This document shows positions 14,903 through 22,283 of a stretch of DNA of 64,000 nt, piece after piece. The stretch spans positions 124,001-188,000 of the forward strand of contig NZ_JAFG01000008.1 in assembly GCF_000519305.1 (NCBI RefSeq), given 5' to 3'. How positions within the stretch are numbered: position 1 is the stretch's first letter; each line of letters opens with the position of its first letter. The notes under the pieces were generated by a model. It had not been told where the DNA came from. It saw nothing but the letters and a program-made list of their open reading frames with translations, and made no database searches. Origin of the DNA: Mesorhizobium ciceri WSM4083. Lineage in GTDB: Bacteria > Pseudomonadota > Alphaproteobacteria > Rhizobiales > Rhizobiaceae. The position numbers were made by a program, and so were the translations under genes.

Positions 14903-17344
14903 CTATATGCACCCCTCGACAAATGGACCGCTGACCCACAGCGAGCCACTGTTGAACATGCTGGTCCCGCTGTCATCGATGAACCCTACAGTCTTGTTGT
15001 CGACATGCAGCTTGCTCTTCGGCACCACTCGGCCGTCTATCTTGATAGTCTTGACGAACAGGTTGCGATCGCCAGCCTTGCCCTGTCCCGCCCACAGGTC
15101 GTTGGCATAGCGGAGTTCGATTTTCCGCGGATTGGGCACGGCGCTTAGATTGAAGCGAAATGGTACGGTATGAGCGGACGCTGCCTTCAACTCCGCGACG
15201 ATTGATTCTGCTGTGATCGCCGTGCTTTCCGTCCCCAGGACGTCCGCCTGTCCAACTGGCTTTCCGTCGACAAGCACGTCGAGCCGAGGGGAACCCTCGA
15301 AGCTGGTGCCGGCCGCGTCGATCTCAAGGCTGGCAATGCTGCAACGCGCCGCGTCTTTCGCCGCATTGGCGATCATATCGGCAACGCGGCGCTTCTGCGA
15401 CTGTACCCATCCCGCGATCGGCTGCAAGATGGCGGTGCGATCGCCGGCGCCGGCCTTGATGAGGTTGACCTTTTCCGTAGGATCCGTCTTGAGGTCATAC
15501 GCCTCGATGCTGCCGGAGGTCGCGTTGAAGATGACCTTTCGATCATCCTCGCGGTAGCCGAATTGGAATCCGCTCCAGGGAATGAAGAAGAATGTCTTGT
15601 TCGGCCGCTGCTCGCTGAACAAGCTGTGACCCTGCCACGACTTTGGAAGTGGGAGGCCGAGTATATCGAGGATGGTCGGGGCTATGTCGATAATGCCACC
15701 GACAGAATGTGCGACGTCATCATGAAAAAGCTGCTTGTTGATCATGATAAGCGGGATATGGATATTTTCTTCGTAGAGAGCACTGGCATGGACGTAGTTC
15801 CCATGCTCTCCAAACGCTTCGCCGTGGTCGCCGAGTATGACCACAAGCGTCGAATCGAGTTTGCCGGACTGCTTGAGAGAATCGAGGATCTGCCCCAGCG
15901 CCTGGTCGCCGACCTTCAGCGCGTTGAGGTAGGCGTTGAACTTCTCGTCATCTGAATAGTGAACTTTCGAGCCGTCAGAGAGGTGGGGGGTCTCTTTCAT
16001 CGCCGTAAACAGCGGGCTGTCGATGAGATAGGGGTAATGGGTCATCGCCGTAAACATCACCGCGAAGAAGGGATTTTCGGCATCCTCATTCACCCAGTTG
16101 ATGACGGATTGAGCGGTACAGAGATCGCTGTTGTAGTCGAAATTCTTCCATTCCTTGGAGCTGAGCTTGAATGTGGGAATATCGCATTTCTGCCCGCGGT
16201 AGTCCTGAATGACATCAAGCCCCTTGTTGAGCAGAAACTCGTCCACGCGCTGGAACCGTGAATCCGCACTCCAGAAAAATCCGGTGCGAAAGCCGCTTGC
16301 GGTCAGAGTGTTGGAGATTGAACTCAGCGGCAGATCCGGATGGCTCGCGGTCATTCCATAGTAAGATATGTCATTGTACATCGAGCTGAATAGCGAAAAT
16401 ATCGAATAGTTTGTAGATGGAGTATGCGCATATATATTGTCGAAGCGCATCGAGTCACTTGAGTAGCTCTTTATATTTGGTGTAACAGGATACTTTCCAC
16501 CAAACGTCTCGACGTATTGGGATGGCACCGATTCCATCATGAAAACCAGCACGTTCTTTATCGGATTTGGTGATTGAACCTTGAAGCTGGACGTCTCCGC
16601 CGGACGTTCCCCAACGCTGGCGACGTCAACGTCCACCCCGGTATTCACGGCGAAAACGACGGGGGTCGGACTGAACAGGGCCGATTCAACAAAGTACACG
16701 ATAGGGTTTGCAAGCTTTGCCTCTGACAGGGTCGTCGCCCGAACATGGTATCCGGTGCCGACCAGTCCCGCACCGACGCACAGGACAAGCGCCCCCAGCA
16801 ATGCCGCTCGGGTAGTTCCCGCCAGCCGCAGGCACAGTCCTGCTGTCGCGTAACCCAAGGCCAGCGCCAGAACTATGGACAACGACGAGAATGCGAAATC
16901 CCTTGGGTTGAGCGCGTCACCTATGGCGTTCTTGGCATCGGCATTCTGCAGAAAGTCGCCATAGACCAACCACTGGAAAGTGAACGGCTCGCTCAGCATT
17001 TTGACGAGATTGATGTTGGCAAACCCCCAGCATAGCGAAATCAGGATGGCGAGATAGAAAGTGATGACCACGACGACGCCGAAGAGGCGGTTGGCCTTTG
17101 CCAGGAAAAGCAGGAGCAGGGCTGCTGCCGTCAGCGACGAAATGAAAATCATATCGTGGTAGCTTGACGCTATTCCGCTGGGGATGGAGGCCAAGCGACC
17201 CTGGAGCGTCGATTGGGGATCGATGATGAAGCCGCGGTAGACACCCAGAAGCACCCAGGAGAAAAACCCGGTGCAAGCGATCAGCAGGCCTGCGCGGAGG
17301 AAGTGCTTGGAACCTTGTGAACCGGGCTGTGTCTTCAATTCCAT
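14903..17344 (-). CDS. Membrane sulfatase-fold (LTA-synthase-like) transferase with C-terminal carbohydrate-binding-like domain
   Basis: 813 residues. Residues 1-210 carry about five membrane helices. Residues 260-610 form an alkaline-phosphatase/sulfatase fold: NVLVFMMESVPSQYVETFGG, AHTPSTNYSIFSLFSSMYND (Thr/Ser nucleophile region), TAMTHYPYLIDS, VVILGDHGEAFGEHGNYVHA (metal ligands). This is the family that transfers phosphoglycerol or phosphoethanolamine to sugars on the outer face of the inner membrane. Unusually, residues 690-805 add a beta-sandwich-like domain with LDVLVDGKPVGQADVLG and ELRYANDLWAGQGKAGDRNL, FVKTIKIDG, which resembles the calcium-dependent xylan-binding module family (CBM60/PF16841). 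It lies downstream of the GT2 gene at 17573 in the same direction. It may modify the polymer made by that synthase. The substrate is inferred. Confidence 0.78.
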   Translation of the reverse strand: MELKTQPGSQGSKHFLRAGLLIACTGFFSWVLLGVYRGFIIDPQSTLQGRLASIPSGIASSYHDMIFISSLTAAALLLLFLAKANRLFGVVVVITFYLAILISLCWGFANINLVKMLSEPFTFQWLVYGDFLQNADAKNAIGDALNPRDFAFSSLSIVLALALGYATAGLCLRLAGTTRAALLGALVLCVGAGLVGTGYHVRATTLSEAKLANPIVYFVESALFSPTPVVFAVNTGVDVDVASVGERPAETSSFKVQSPNPIKNVLVFMMESVPSQYVETFGGKYPVTPNIKSYSSDSMRFDNIYAHTPSTNYSIFSLFSSMYNDISYYGMTASHPDLPLSSISNTLTASGFRTGFFWSADSRFQRVDEFLLNKGLDVIQDYRGQKCDIPTFKLSSKEWKNFDYNSDLCTAQSVINWVNEDAENPFFAVMFTAMTHYPYLIDSPLFTAMKETPHLSDGSKVHYSDDEKFNAYLNALKVGDQALGQILDSLKQSGKLDSTLVVILGDHGEAFGEHGNYVHASALYEENIHIPLIMINKQLFHDDVAHSVGGIIDIAPTILDILGLPLPKSWQGHSLFSEQRPNKTFFFIPWSGFQFGYREDDRKVIFNATSGSIEAYDLKTDPTEKVNLIKAGAGDRTAILQPIAGWVQSQKRRVADMIANAAKDAARCSIASLEIDAAGTSFEGSPRLDVLVDGKPVGQADVLGTESTAITAESIVAELKAASAHTVPFRFNLSAVPNPRKIELRYANDLWAGQGKAGDRNLFVKTIKIDGRVVPKSKLHVDNKTVGFIDDSGTSMFNSGSLWVSGPFVEGCI

Positions 17345-17572
17345 CTGACCGTTCCGTGCATAACCGCGAGGACAACCGAAAGAGCAAAGGGCCTGATACT
17401 ACGTTGCAATCTCAAAGCCGCTGCCATTTCCCAAATGCCAGGTTCACTCGCCCGGCGAACCTACCGATCTCGAATTAGCCACCGCTTCCACCCCTGCGGT
17501 CGAGAAGTTGCCCGTGCCTTGGATGTTTGTCATGGCAATCCCTGAGTTGGCGGGCCGCCAGGCTCTTCCAGA

Positions 17573-19459
17573 CTATCTGACGATTGGCCGATCCCAGGCG
17601 GGGTCGAGATGGAATGTGCGGGTTCCGCTCCCGCCACGCCCGGCTCCGGAAACCGGGTAGGCCACGCTGACGATGCGCACACTGCCTGCTCCCTGCTGGA
17701 GCCCATATATGCCTTCCAGGCCGCGGTCATAAAACGCAGCGCCCGGGACGAAGAGCGCAACGCCAGCGAGCGAGGCCTGCAAGGCGAGTTTCGCGACATT
17801 GCGCCGCAACGAAATTCTGTTCTCCGCCAGGTGCCTGGTGATGATTACGACCACAAGCAACCCGTAGACGAACGCATTGAAGGCAGCGAACCAGTAGAAG
17901 CCGGCGGCATCCGACGCGCGGTCCACCAGAAGGACCGGCAGCGAAGCTCCGATTGCAAGTGCCACATACGGAACGATGACGCGGGCAGGCAGCAGATTTT
18001 TCGGGCCACTGCCCTTGGGGGTAACACGAAAATCCACGAACGACTTGGTCGCATAATCACGGATCGACGACAGCGTGCCCGCCAGCACCCACGGCCAACG
18101 CGCGAAGAATGAGAACAACATTCCCTCCCAACTGATCGTCTTGGCAGTGAGCGGCCGCGATAGGCCGAAGGCCTTCAGCAACATCACCAGCATAATCAGG
18201 GAAATAGAGTTCGGCGCATAGTATAAAAGGAAATCGACATACGTCACATTGGCGAAGCTCTTCCCCGTCAGAAGCGCGTACATAGGCATGACGTACATGA
18301 CAAGCGAAAACACGGCGAAAAGCGGATACCAGAGCTGGCGAAACAGGAACTGGAATTTCAGCCGTGGCGATAGCTTGGAAAGGTATATGGGCGAGTATTC
18401 GAGCATGATCGTCATCAGGCTCCGCGACCACTGGAACTCCTGCGTGACAAGATCGGCAAAGGTCTGCGGGCCGTCGCCATGGGCAATGGCGTCTATGGCA
18501 TGCACACCGCGCCAACCAGCCGCAATGAACAGCATGGACGTCGAGTGATCTTCGGCCAGTTCCGGGCCAAGGCCGCCGACCTGCTTGAGCGCTGCGGTTC
18601 TCACGGCATAGTGCGAGCCGATGCAGAGCGGCGTTCCGTCGCCCGTATGGCCGGACTGCAAGGGTCCGTGGAACATCCCTTCCGGGAACAGCCGGCCGCG
18701 TGCCGACCAGCTTTCAGCGGCATTGTTGTCGCATATGCTCGGCGCCGATACATAGCCAACCGCCGGGTCGGCAAAGGCGACCAGGATTTCGCTGAGATAG
18801 GTTGGTGTCGGGACGTGGTCCGCATCCATCTGAGCGACGAAGTGATAGCGCTCATAACCATAGTGGTCGTAGAAGAACGCCAAGTTTCCCTCTTTGCAGC
18901 GCGTCCGGCGGGGCCACACCTTGCGGTGATAATCCTCCCGCCCGCGCCGCGTCGAAATCATGACGTTATGGGCATCGCACCAGGCAATCGTTTCCTCTGA
19001 CGGGTCCTCGTCGGCCAGCCAGGTATCATGCGGACAGTCCTGCGCCAGCATCGCTTCGAGCGTTCGCGCAACCACCGAAAACGGTTCGGACGGAGCCTTG
19101 GTCACCACCATCGCGACCCGCGATCGTTCCGGGATCGTGTGAAGACTGGACGGCTTTTTCATCGCATGCACGTTCAAGAGAAAATACATCGGCATGAACG
19201 TCAGCCATACGAGCGTCAATGTCGCCAGCATGTATGGAATGACGTTTTCGATGTGCCCGGGCTGCAGCCACCAGAACCAGAAAAATCCGAACGTTACCGA
19301 CCAGCAGGCAAGTCCCAGCCTCCAGATCCGTCGCTGGGTGGCCGACAGCACCGGCACCAGGAAAGGAGGCTTCTCCGCAGCGTTGCCCGGAGCCGCCCCA
19401 CGCCCCCGTTTCGGCATGGTCTTGCCGCTGATGATCCCCACGTCCGCGGAAACACTCAT
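17573..19459 (-). CDS. Processive GT2, cellulose-synthase-like membrane glycosyltransferase
   Basis: 628 residues. Two N-terminal helices (WSVTFGFFWFWWLQPG, VIPYMLATLTLVWLTFMPMY) precede a GT-A domain with WLADEDPSEETIAWCDAHNV, HFVAQMDADHVPTPTYLSEI (DxD), LGPELAEDHSTSMLFIAAGW (ED acid pair) and VTQEFQWSRSLMTIMLEYSP, the place of the QxxRW polymer-holding motif but with an altered order. At least five more helices follow, with a last segment near 560. This architecture belongs to inner-membrane synthases that extrude beta-linked polysaccharide. No PilZ domain is visible, so direct c-di-GMP binding is not indicated. A composite operator-promoter (19524-19596) lies upstream. Sugar specificity is unknown; coupling with UDP-pentose genes suggests a pentose- or glucose-containing polymer. 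Confidence 0.85.
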   Translation of the reverse strand: MSVSADVGIISGKTMPKRGRGAAPGNAAEKPPFLVPVLSATQRRIWRLGLACWSVTFGFFWFWWLQPGHIENVIPYMLATLTLVWLTFMPMYFLLNVHAMKKPSSLHTIPERSRVAMVVTKAPSEPFSVVARTLEAMLAQDCPHDTWLADEDPSEETIAWCDAHNVMISTRRGREDYHRKVWPRRTRCKEGNLAFFYDHYGYERYHFVAQMDADHVPTPTYLSEILVAFADPAVGYVSAPSICDNNAAESWSARGRLFPEGMFHGPLQSGHTGDGTPLCIGSHYAVRTAALKQVGGLGPELAEDHSTSMLFIAAGWRGVHAIDAIAHGDGPQTFADLVTQEFQWSRSLMTIMLEYSPIYLSKLSPRLKFQFLFRQLWYPLFAVFSLVMYVMPMYALLTGKSFANVTYVDFLLYYAPNSISLIMLVMLLKAFGLSRPLTAKTISWEGMLFSFFARWPWVLAGTLSSIRDYATKSFVDFRVTPKGSGPKNLLPARVIVPYVALAIGASLPVLLVDRASDAAGFYWFAAFNAFVYGLLVVVIITRHLAENRISLRRNVAKLALQASLAGVALFVPGAAFYDRGLEGIYGLQQGAGSVRIVSVAYPVSGAGRGGSGTRTFHLDPAWDRPIVR

Positions 19460-19523
19460 ACACGTACCGCCGCCACCCCAGCGTCAGCCGAACGACGGCT
19501 GACGAGCCTTAAAAACCCGCCCT

Positions 19524-19596
19524 TAGAATCCACTTGGGTGCTTTAGAGTCAACTAAATTAAGCGCTGGTTAACTATACTTCTTGCAAATTGGTTAA
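19524..19596 (-). promoter_or_regulatory. Composite operator-promoter, copy B (upstream of the cellulose-synthase-like gene)
   Basis: Read on the minus strand: TTAACCAA (from 19596), 12 bp, ATAGTTAA, 8 bp, TAATTTAGTTGACT ending at 19547, then 17 bp and ATTCTA (19529-19524) as a candidate -10. The 14-bp TAATTTAGTTGACT is identical to copy A and the spacings are identical. It would start transcription about 56 bases before the GT2 start codon. The full 19460-20093 gap is non-coding and holds copies B and C back to back. Confidence 0.7.
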
Positions 19597-19750
19597 CCTA
19601 AGACCTTGAATCGCGATGGCAAATTCCGTCGATCCTTCCGCCGACCAGTTCCGGGGTGGCGAAGGGATAGCGAGCCGGCAAATTTTCAGCGTTGGAGAAT
19701 TCGCCGAGGGGACCAAAAGCTGTCTGGATGGGAACCGGATCGAGGCGGCG

Positions 19751-19825
19751 TTAACCATGTTGCGAGGATCAGGGTTAAGCAATCGTTAATTATACTTGAC
19801 TCTTGGCTCGGACCAGCTCTTAAAT
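19751..19825 (+). promoter_or_regulatory. Composite operator-promoter, copy C (upstream of the GH26-like gene)
   Basis: TTAACCAT (19751-19758), 12 bp, AGGGTTAA (19771-19778), 8 bp, TAATT (19787-19791), then TTGACT (19796-19801) as -35 and TTAAAT or CTTAAA (19819-19825) as -10. The geometry equals copies A and B, except for one extra base between TAATT and the -35. The 12-bp spacers of all three copies share a TYGCRA core. It would give a leader of about 265 bases for the GH26-like gene. Confidence 0.65.
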
Positions 19826-19938
19826 TAGCCAGGGATGATATATCGGGATATAGACGCGAATTTGTGAGTATCGCGGCGAATTCCTCTCTACGGCACCTCT
19901 GTGTTGGCGCCTTGAGAGTTAATCTTTGGGTGGGCTTC

Positions 19939-19954
19939 GTGCGAAGGTTCGCAC
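19939..19954. promoter_or_regulatory. Perfect inverted repeat GTGCGAA-GG-TTCGCAC in the leader
   Basis: Seven-bp perfect arms around GG lie within the predicted leader of the GH26-like gene, 140 bp before its start. It could be a regulator site or an RNA hairpin; no T-run follows, so it is not a terminator. Confidence 0.4.
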
Positions 19955-20093
19955 AACCGCCAATGATCGCTCCGAAATCCCGCAGATTCCGCCAATAGAG
20001 CCGATGGCTTTTTGGGTAACCGTGTCGATCAAACATCGATGCGCACGGGCGAAGCCTCAACTTCCGAGAGAAGTCGAGGCCATGGGAGAATTT

Positions 20094-21020
20094 ATGATGA
20101 CACACTCCGCAGCAAAGACACTTGCAATCGCGCTGGTATTGGGCGGAAGCGCCGCCTTCCCTACTGCAGGATGGGCCGGCTCCGTAACCGCGACCGACCC
20201 TGTTCAAACGAGCAGCGCTGCGTCGGCGTTCGGTTCCTATGATCCCTACGGGGACTTCAGCACCGACAAGAGCGCCAGCATCGAAGAGCTGTTCCTGCCC
20301 TGGGAAGACGTCGATCTGTCGACGCTGCCGCTTGCCGACGCTTATGCGCTGCAGCGCGGCCGCTCGCTTCTGATCACGATTGAGCCGTGGACATGGTCCA
20401 AGGACTGGCGCATCACCCCGCCCGAATTGCGTGACGGCATTTTGAGCGGCAAATATGACGCCAACATGCAGGCGATCTGCGATCTGGTGGGACAGATGAA
20501 GAGCCCGGTGACCATTCGCTGGGCGCAGGAAATGGAAGACAAGAACGGCCGCTTCACCTGGGCCAACTGGGCTCCCAAGGACTGGATCTCCGCTTACAAG
20601 CGCGAAGTCGACATCTGCCGCAAGGCTGCCCCCGCCGCCAAGTACATGTGGTCGCCCAAAGGCGAAGAGGGTTTGGAAAAATACTACCCCGGCGACGACT
20701 ATGTCGACGTCATCGGCCTGTCGGTGTTCGGTCTGCAGAAAAAAGACGGTGACGAGACCGGTCGTGACCGCACCTTCGCTGAACTGCTGAAGCCCGGCTA
20801 TGACCGCGTTGCGGTGTTCAACAAGCCGATCGTCGTTGCGGAACTCGGCTATGTCGGAAAGCAGGACTATGTCTCGAAATGGCAGGAAGATTCCCGCAAA
20901 TCCTACGCGGAGTTTCCGGCTCTGACTTCGGTCGTCTACTTCAACCAGAAGGAAGTGTGGCCGTGGCTGGGCGGCTATGGTCTGCCCGACTGGAGAGTGA
21001 CCCAGCATGTCTTGCCCTAG
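20094..21020 (+). CDS. Secreted GH26-like glycoside hydrolase
   Basis: 308 residues. A signal peptide (AAKTLAIALVLGGSAAFPTA-GWAG) is followed by a (beta/alpha)8-type domain. VTIRWAQEMEDKNGRFTWAN matches the GH26 acid/base region (R-x-x-x-E-M), KYMWSPKGEEGLEKYYPGDD and YVDVIGLSVFG are the family's middle strands, and IVVAELGYVG carries the presumed nucleophile Glu. The length is that of a single catalytic domain. GH26 enzymes cleave beta-mannans or mixed-linkage glucans; here it probably trims or releases the polymer made by the neighbouring synthase. Start 20094 has GGGAGA at a 5-bp distance. The stop codon is fused to an intergenic repeat. A composite operator lies upstream. Confidence 0.82.
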   Translation: MMTHSAAKTLAIALVLGGSAAFPTAGWAGSVTATDPVQTSSAASAFGSYDPYGDFSTDKSASIEELFLPWEDVDLSTLPLADAYALQRGRSLLITIEPWTWSKDWRITPPELRDGILSGKYDANMQAICDLVGQMKSPVTIRWAQEMEDKNGRFTWANWAPKDWISAYKREVDICRKAAPAAKYMWSPKGEEGLEKYYPGDDYVDVIGLSVFGLQKKDGDETGRDRTFAELLKPGYDRVAVFNKPIVVAELGYVGKQDYVSKWQEDSRKSYAEFPALTSVVYFNQKEVWPWLGGYGLPDWRVTQHVLP

Positions 21021-21092
21021 AGCATGATACTGAAAAAGTGAGAAGCGGCTTTTCGGACAAACGGGGCACCATCTGTCCGAGCATCATGCTCC
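21019..21092. repeat. Rhizobial intergenic palindromic element (AGAGCATGAT type)
   Basis: GAGCATGAT (21020-21028) and ATCATGCTC (21083-21091) are perfect terminal inverted repeats around GAAAAAGTG and GCGGCTTTTCGGAC, a common rhizobial interspersed element. Its first bases form part of the TAG stop of the GH26-like gene. Confidence 0.8.
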
Positions 21093-21118
21093 ATCTCTTT
21101 CATTTAGTGGCGGATTCA

Positions 21119-21141
21119 GATTTCAGGATTCACCTGAAATC
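21119..21141. promoter_or_regulatory. Inverted repeat GATTTCAGG-N5-CCTGAAATC before the DUF995 gene
   Basis: Nine-bp perfect arms with a 5-bp spacer lie 53 bp upstream of the DUF995 start. Position suits an operator; there is no T-run for a terminator. The binding protein is unknown. Confidence 0.45.
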
Positions 21142-21193
21142 ATCTCAAGCGTTCTCATAAACTGGGCGTAGCGTAACAGTAGGGGTAGGGGTT

Positions 21194-21715
21194 GTGAAAC
21201 GAGTACTGGGCAATTGTATCGGAACGGCACTTGCCTGTTCCATTGGTCTGTTTGCTTTCCAGATTCCCGCAACAGCCAAGACGGCGACGAAAATCGCCGA
21301 ACAGGCCATGCGGGCAGAAGTGGTGCCGGACAAAGGCATCTACCAGATATACCAGAACCGCTCGTGGCTCTGGGGTCGGGAGGGTGCCGGATATTTTGCC
21401 GTCCAGCGCCGTCAGTTCAGTGCCTGGACCTCGGACAAAGCGCGCAAGCTGGGCTACGGTGACGGCATCTGGTTCATTCCCGGAGGAGGCAAGCTGTGCT
21501 TCCGCGCAAAATGGCACGGAGCCGGCGGCGACTCCAACGCTCTTTCCTGTTTCGAACATCGCCAGGCAGGCAGGATTCTCTACCAGCGCCGGGTTCCGGA
21601 TGGCGAATGGTATGTCTTCAGGAGTTCGCACCGCAACCTTGCGGACGCGTTCATGCAATTGAAACACGGCGACTACGTCAGCCGCAAACAGAGCCGGATC
21701 AAGGCAAAGCAGTAG
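21194..21715 (+). CDS. DUF995 exported protein (paralogue 2)
   Basis: 173 residues from GTG, preceded by AGGGGT. A signal peptide (VLGNCIGTALACSIGLFAFQ, cleavage near ATA-KT) leads into the DUF995 pattern: YQIYQNRSWLWGREGAGYFA, RRQFSAWTSDKARKLGYGDG, WFIPGGGKLCFRAKW, SCFEHRQ and RRVPDGEWYVFRSS. It parallels the DUF995 protein at 10885-11493 residue for residue in the W-x-W, AWTS, C-x-C and PDGEWY blocks. The two copies bracket the polysaccharide locus, one on each strand. They are presumably periplasmic; a role in polymer export or modification is an inference from context. Confidence 0.8.
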   Translation: MKRVLGNCIGTALACSIGLFAFQIPATAKTATKIAEQAMRAEVVPDKGIYQIYQNRSWLWGREGAGYFAVQRRQFSAWTSDKARKLGYGDGIWFIPGGGKLCFRAKWHGAGGDSNALSCFEHRQAGRILYQRRVPDGEWYVFRSSHRNLADAFMQLKHGDYVSRKQSRIKAKQ

Positions 21716-21749
21716 AGATTTTCATCTGCGACAGGTCACTGGTCCAAAA

Positions 21750-21806
21750 GCAGGTCGACTGAACGGTCAGGCGACCTGCCTCCACTCACGTTCAGGCGAC
21801 CTGCCT
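21750..21806. repeat. Direct and inverted repeats of CGACCTGCC
   Basis: TCAGGCGACCTGCCT occurs at 21767-21781 and again at 21792-21806, and GCAGGTCG (21750-21757) is the inverse of both. Either can form a hairpin between the convergent DUF995 and holC genes, possibly a weak terminator. Confidence 0.6.
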
Positions 21807-22255
21807 TAAGCCTTGCGCTCCCAGCGGCGATCTGGCGTCTGTTGCCAGTAGGTGACGGCGTGGCCAGCGCTCTTCATCACCTTCCAGTGCCCTCGCGCCG
21901 CCTCGAGCTGAGCGGCATCGTGGCCATCGAACAGGAATACGGCGCGCTCGTAGCCGCCAAGGTCAGGCGGCACCGCGCCGTCGACCAGGAACCTTATCCT
22001 GGCGTCGTTGGGATTGCCGTCGCCGGTGGTCAGCAGAATCGGCTGTTCACCGGGATGAGCCTCACGATCGGTTGCGTGCGCCAGGAACGAATCGTCGCGG
22101 AAGGTCCAAAGATGCTGGTCGAGCGCATCGCGGCGTTCCTCGGTGCCTGTCTGCACCACGGCGCGCCAACCACGGTCGACGCTGCGCTCCAGGAGGCCTG
22201 GCAGCGCATCCTCCAGCGTCGATTCGGTCAGGTGGTAGAACAAGACGTCGGCCAT
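21806..22255 (-). CDS. holC: DNA polymerase III chi subunit
   Basis: 149 residues. MADVLFYHLTESTLEDALPG, LLERSVDRGWRAVVQTGTEE, LDQHLWTFRDDSFLAHAT and QPILLTTGDGNPNDARIRFL are the conserved blocks of alphaproteobacterial HolC. It belongs to the clamp-loader complex and contacts single-stranded DNA-binding protein. The stop lies beside the repeats at 21806. It is 28 bp downstream of pepA on the same strand, an arrangement conserved across Rhizobiales, so the two are probably co-transcribed. Confidence 0.95.
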   Translation of the reverse strand: MADVLFYHLTESTLEDALPGLLERSVDRGWRAVVQTGTEERRDALDQHLWTFRDDSFLAHATDREAHPGEQPILLTTGDGNPNDARIRFLVDGAVPPDLGGYERAVFLFDGHDAAQLEAARGHWKVMKSAGHAVTYWQQTPDRRWERKA

Positions 22256-22283
22256 CGCTTCAGCCTATAGTAATCGAAGCCGT

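Noticed and set aside
14638..14934. 98-codon plus-strand frame between the lipoprotein and sulfatase-like genes
   Set aside because: It has no ribosome-binding site, runs into the sulfatase-like gene on the other strand, and resembles no protein.
19686..21008. 440-codon minus-strand frame
   Set aside because: It covers the GH26-like gene on the other strand and the composite promoters; no recognisable domain.
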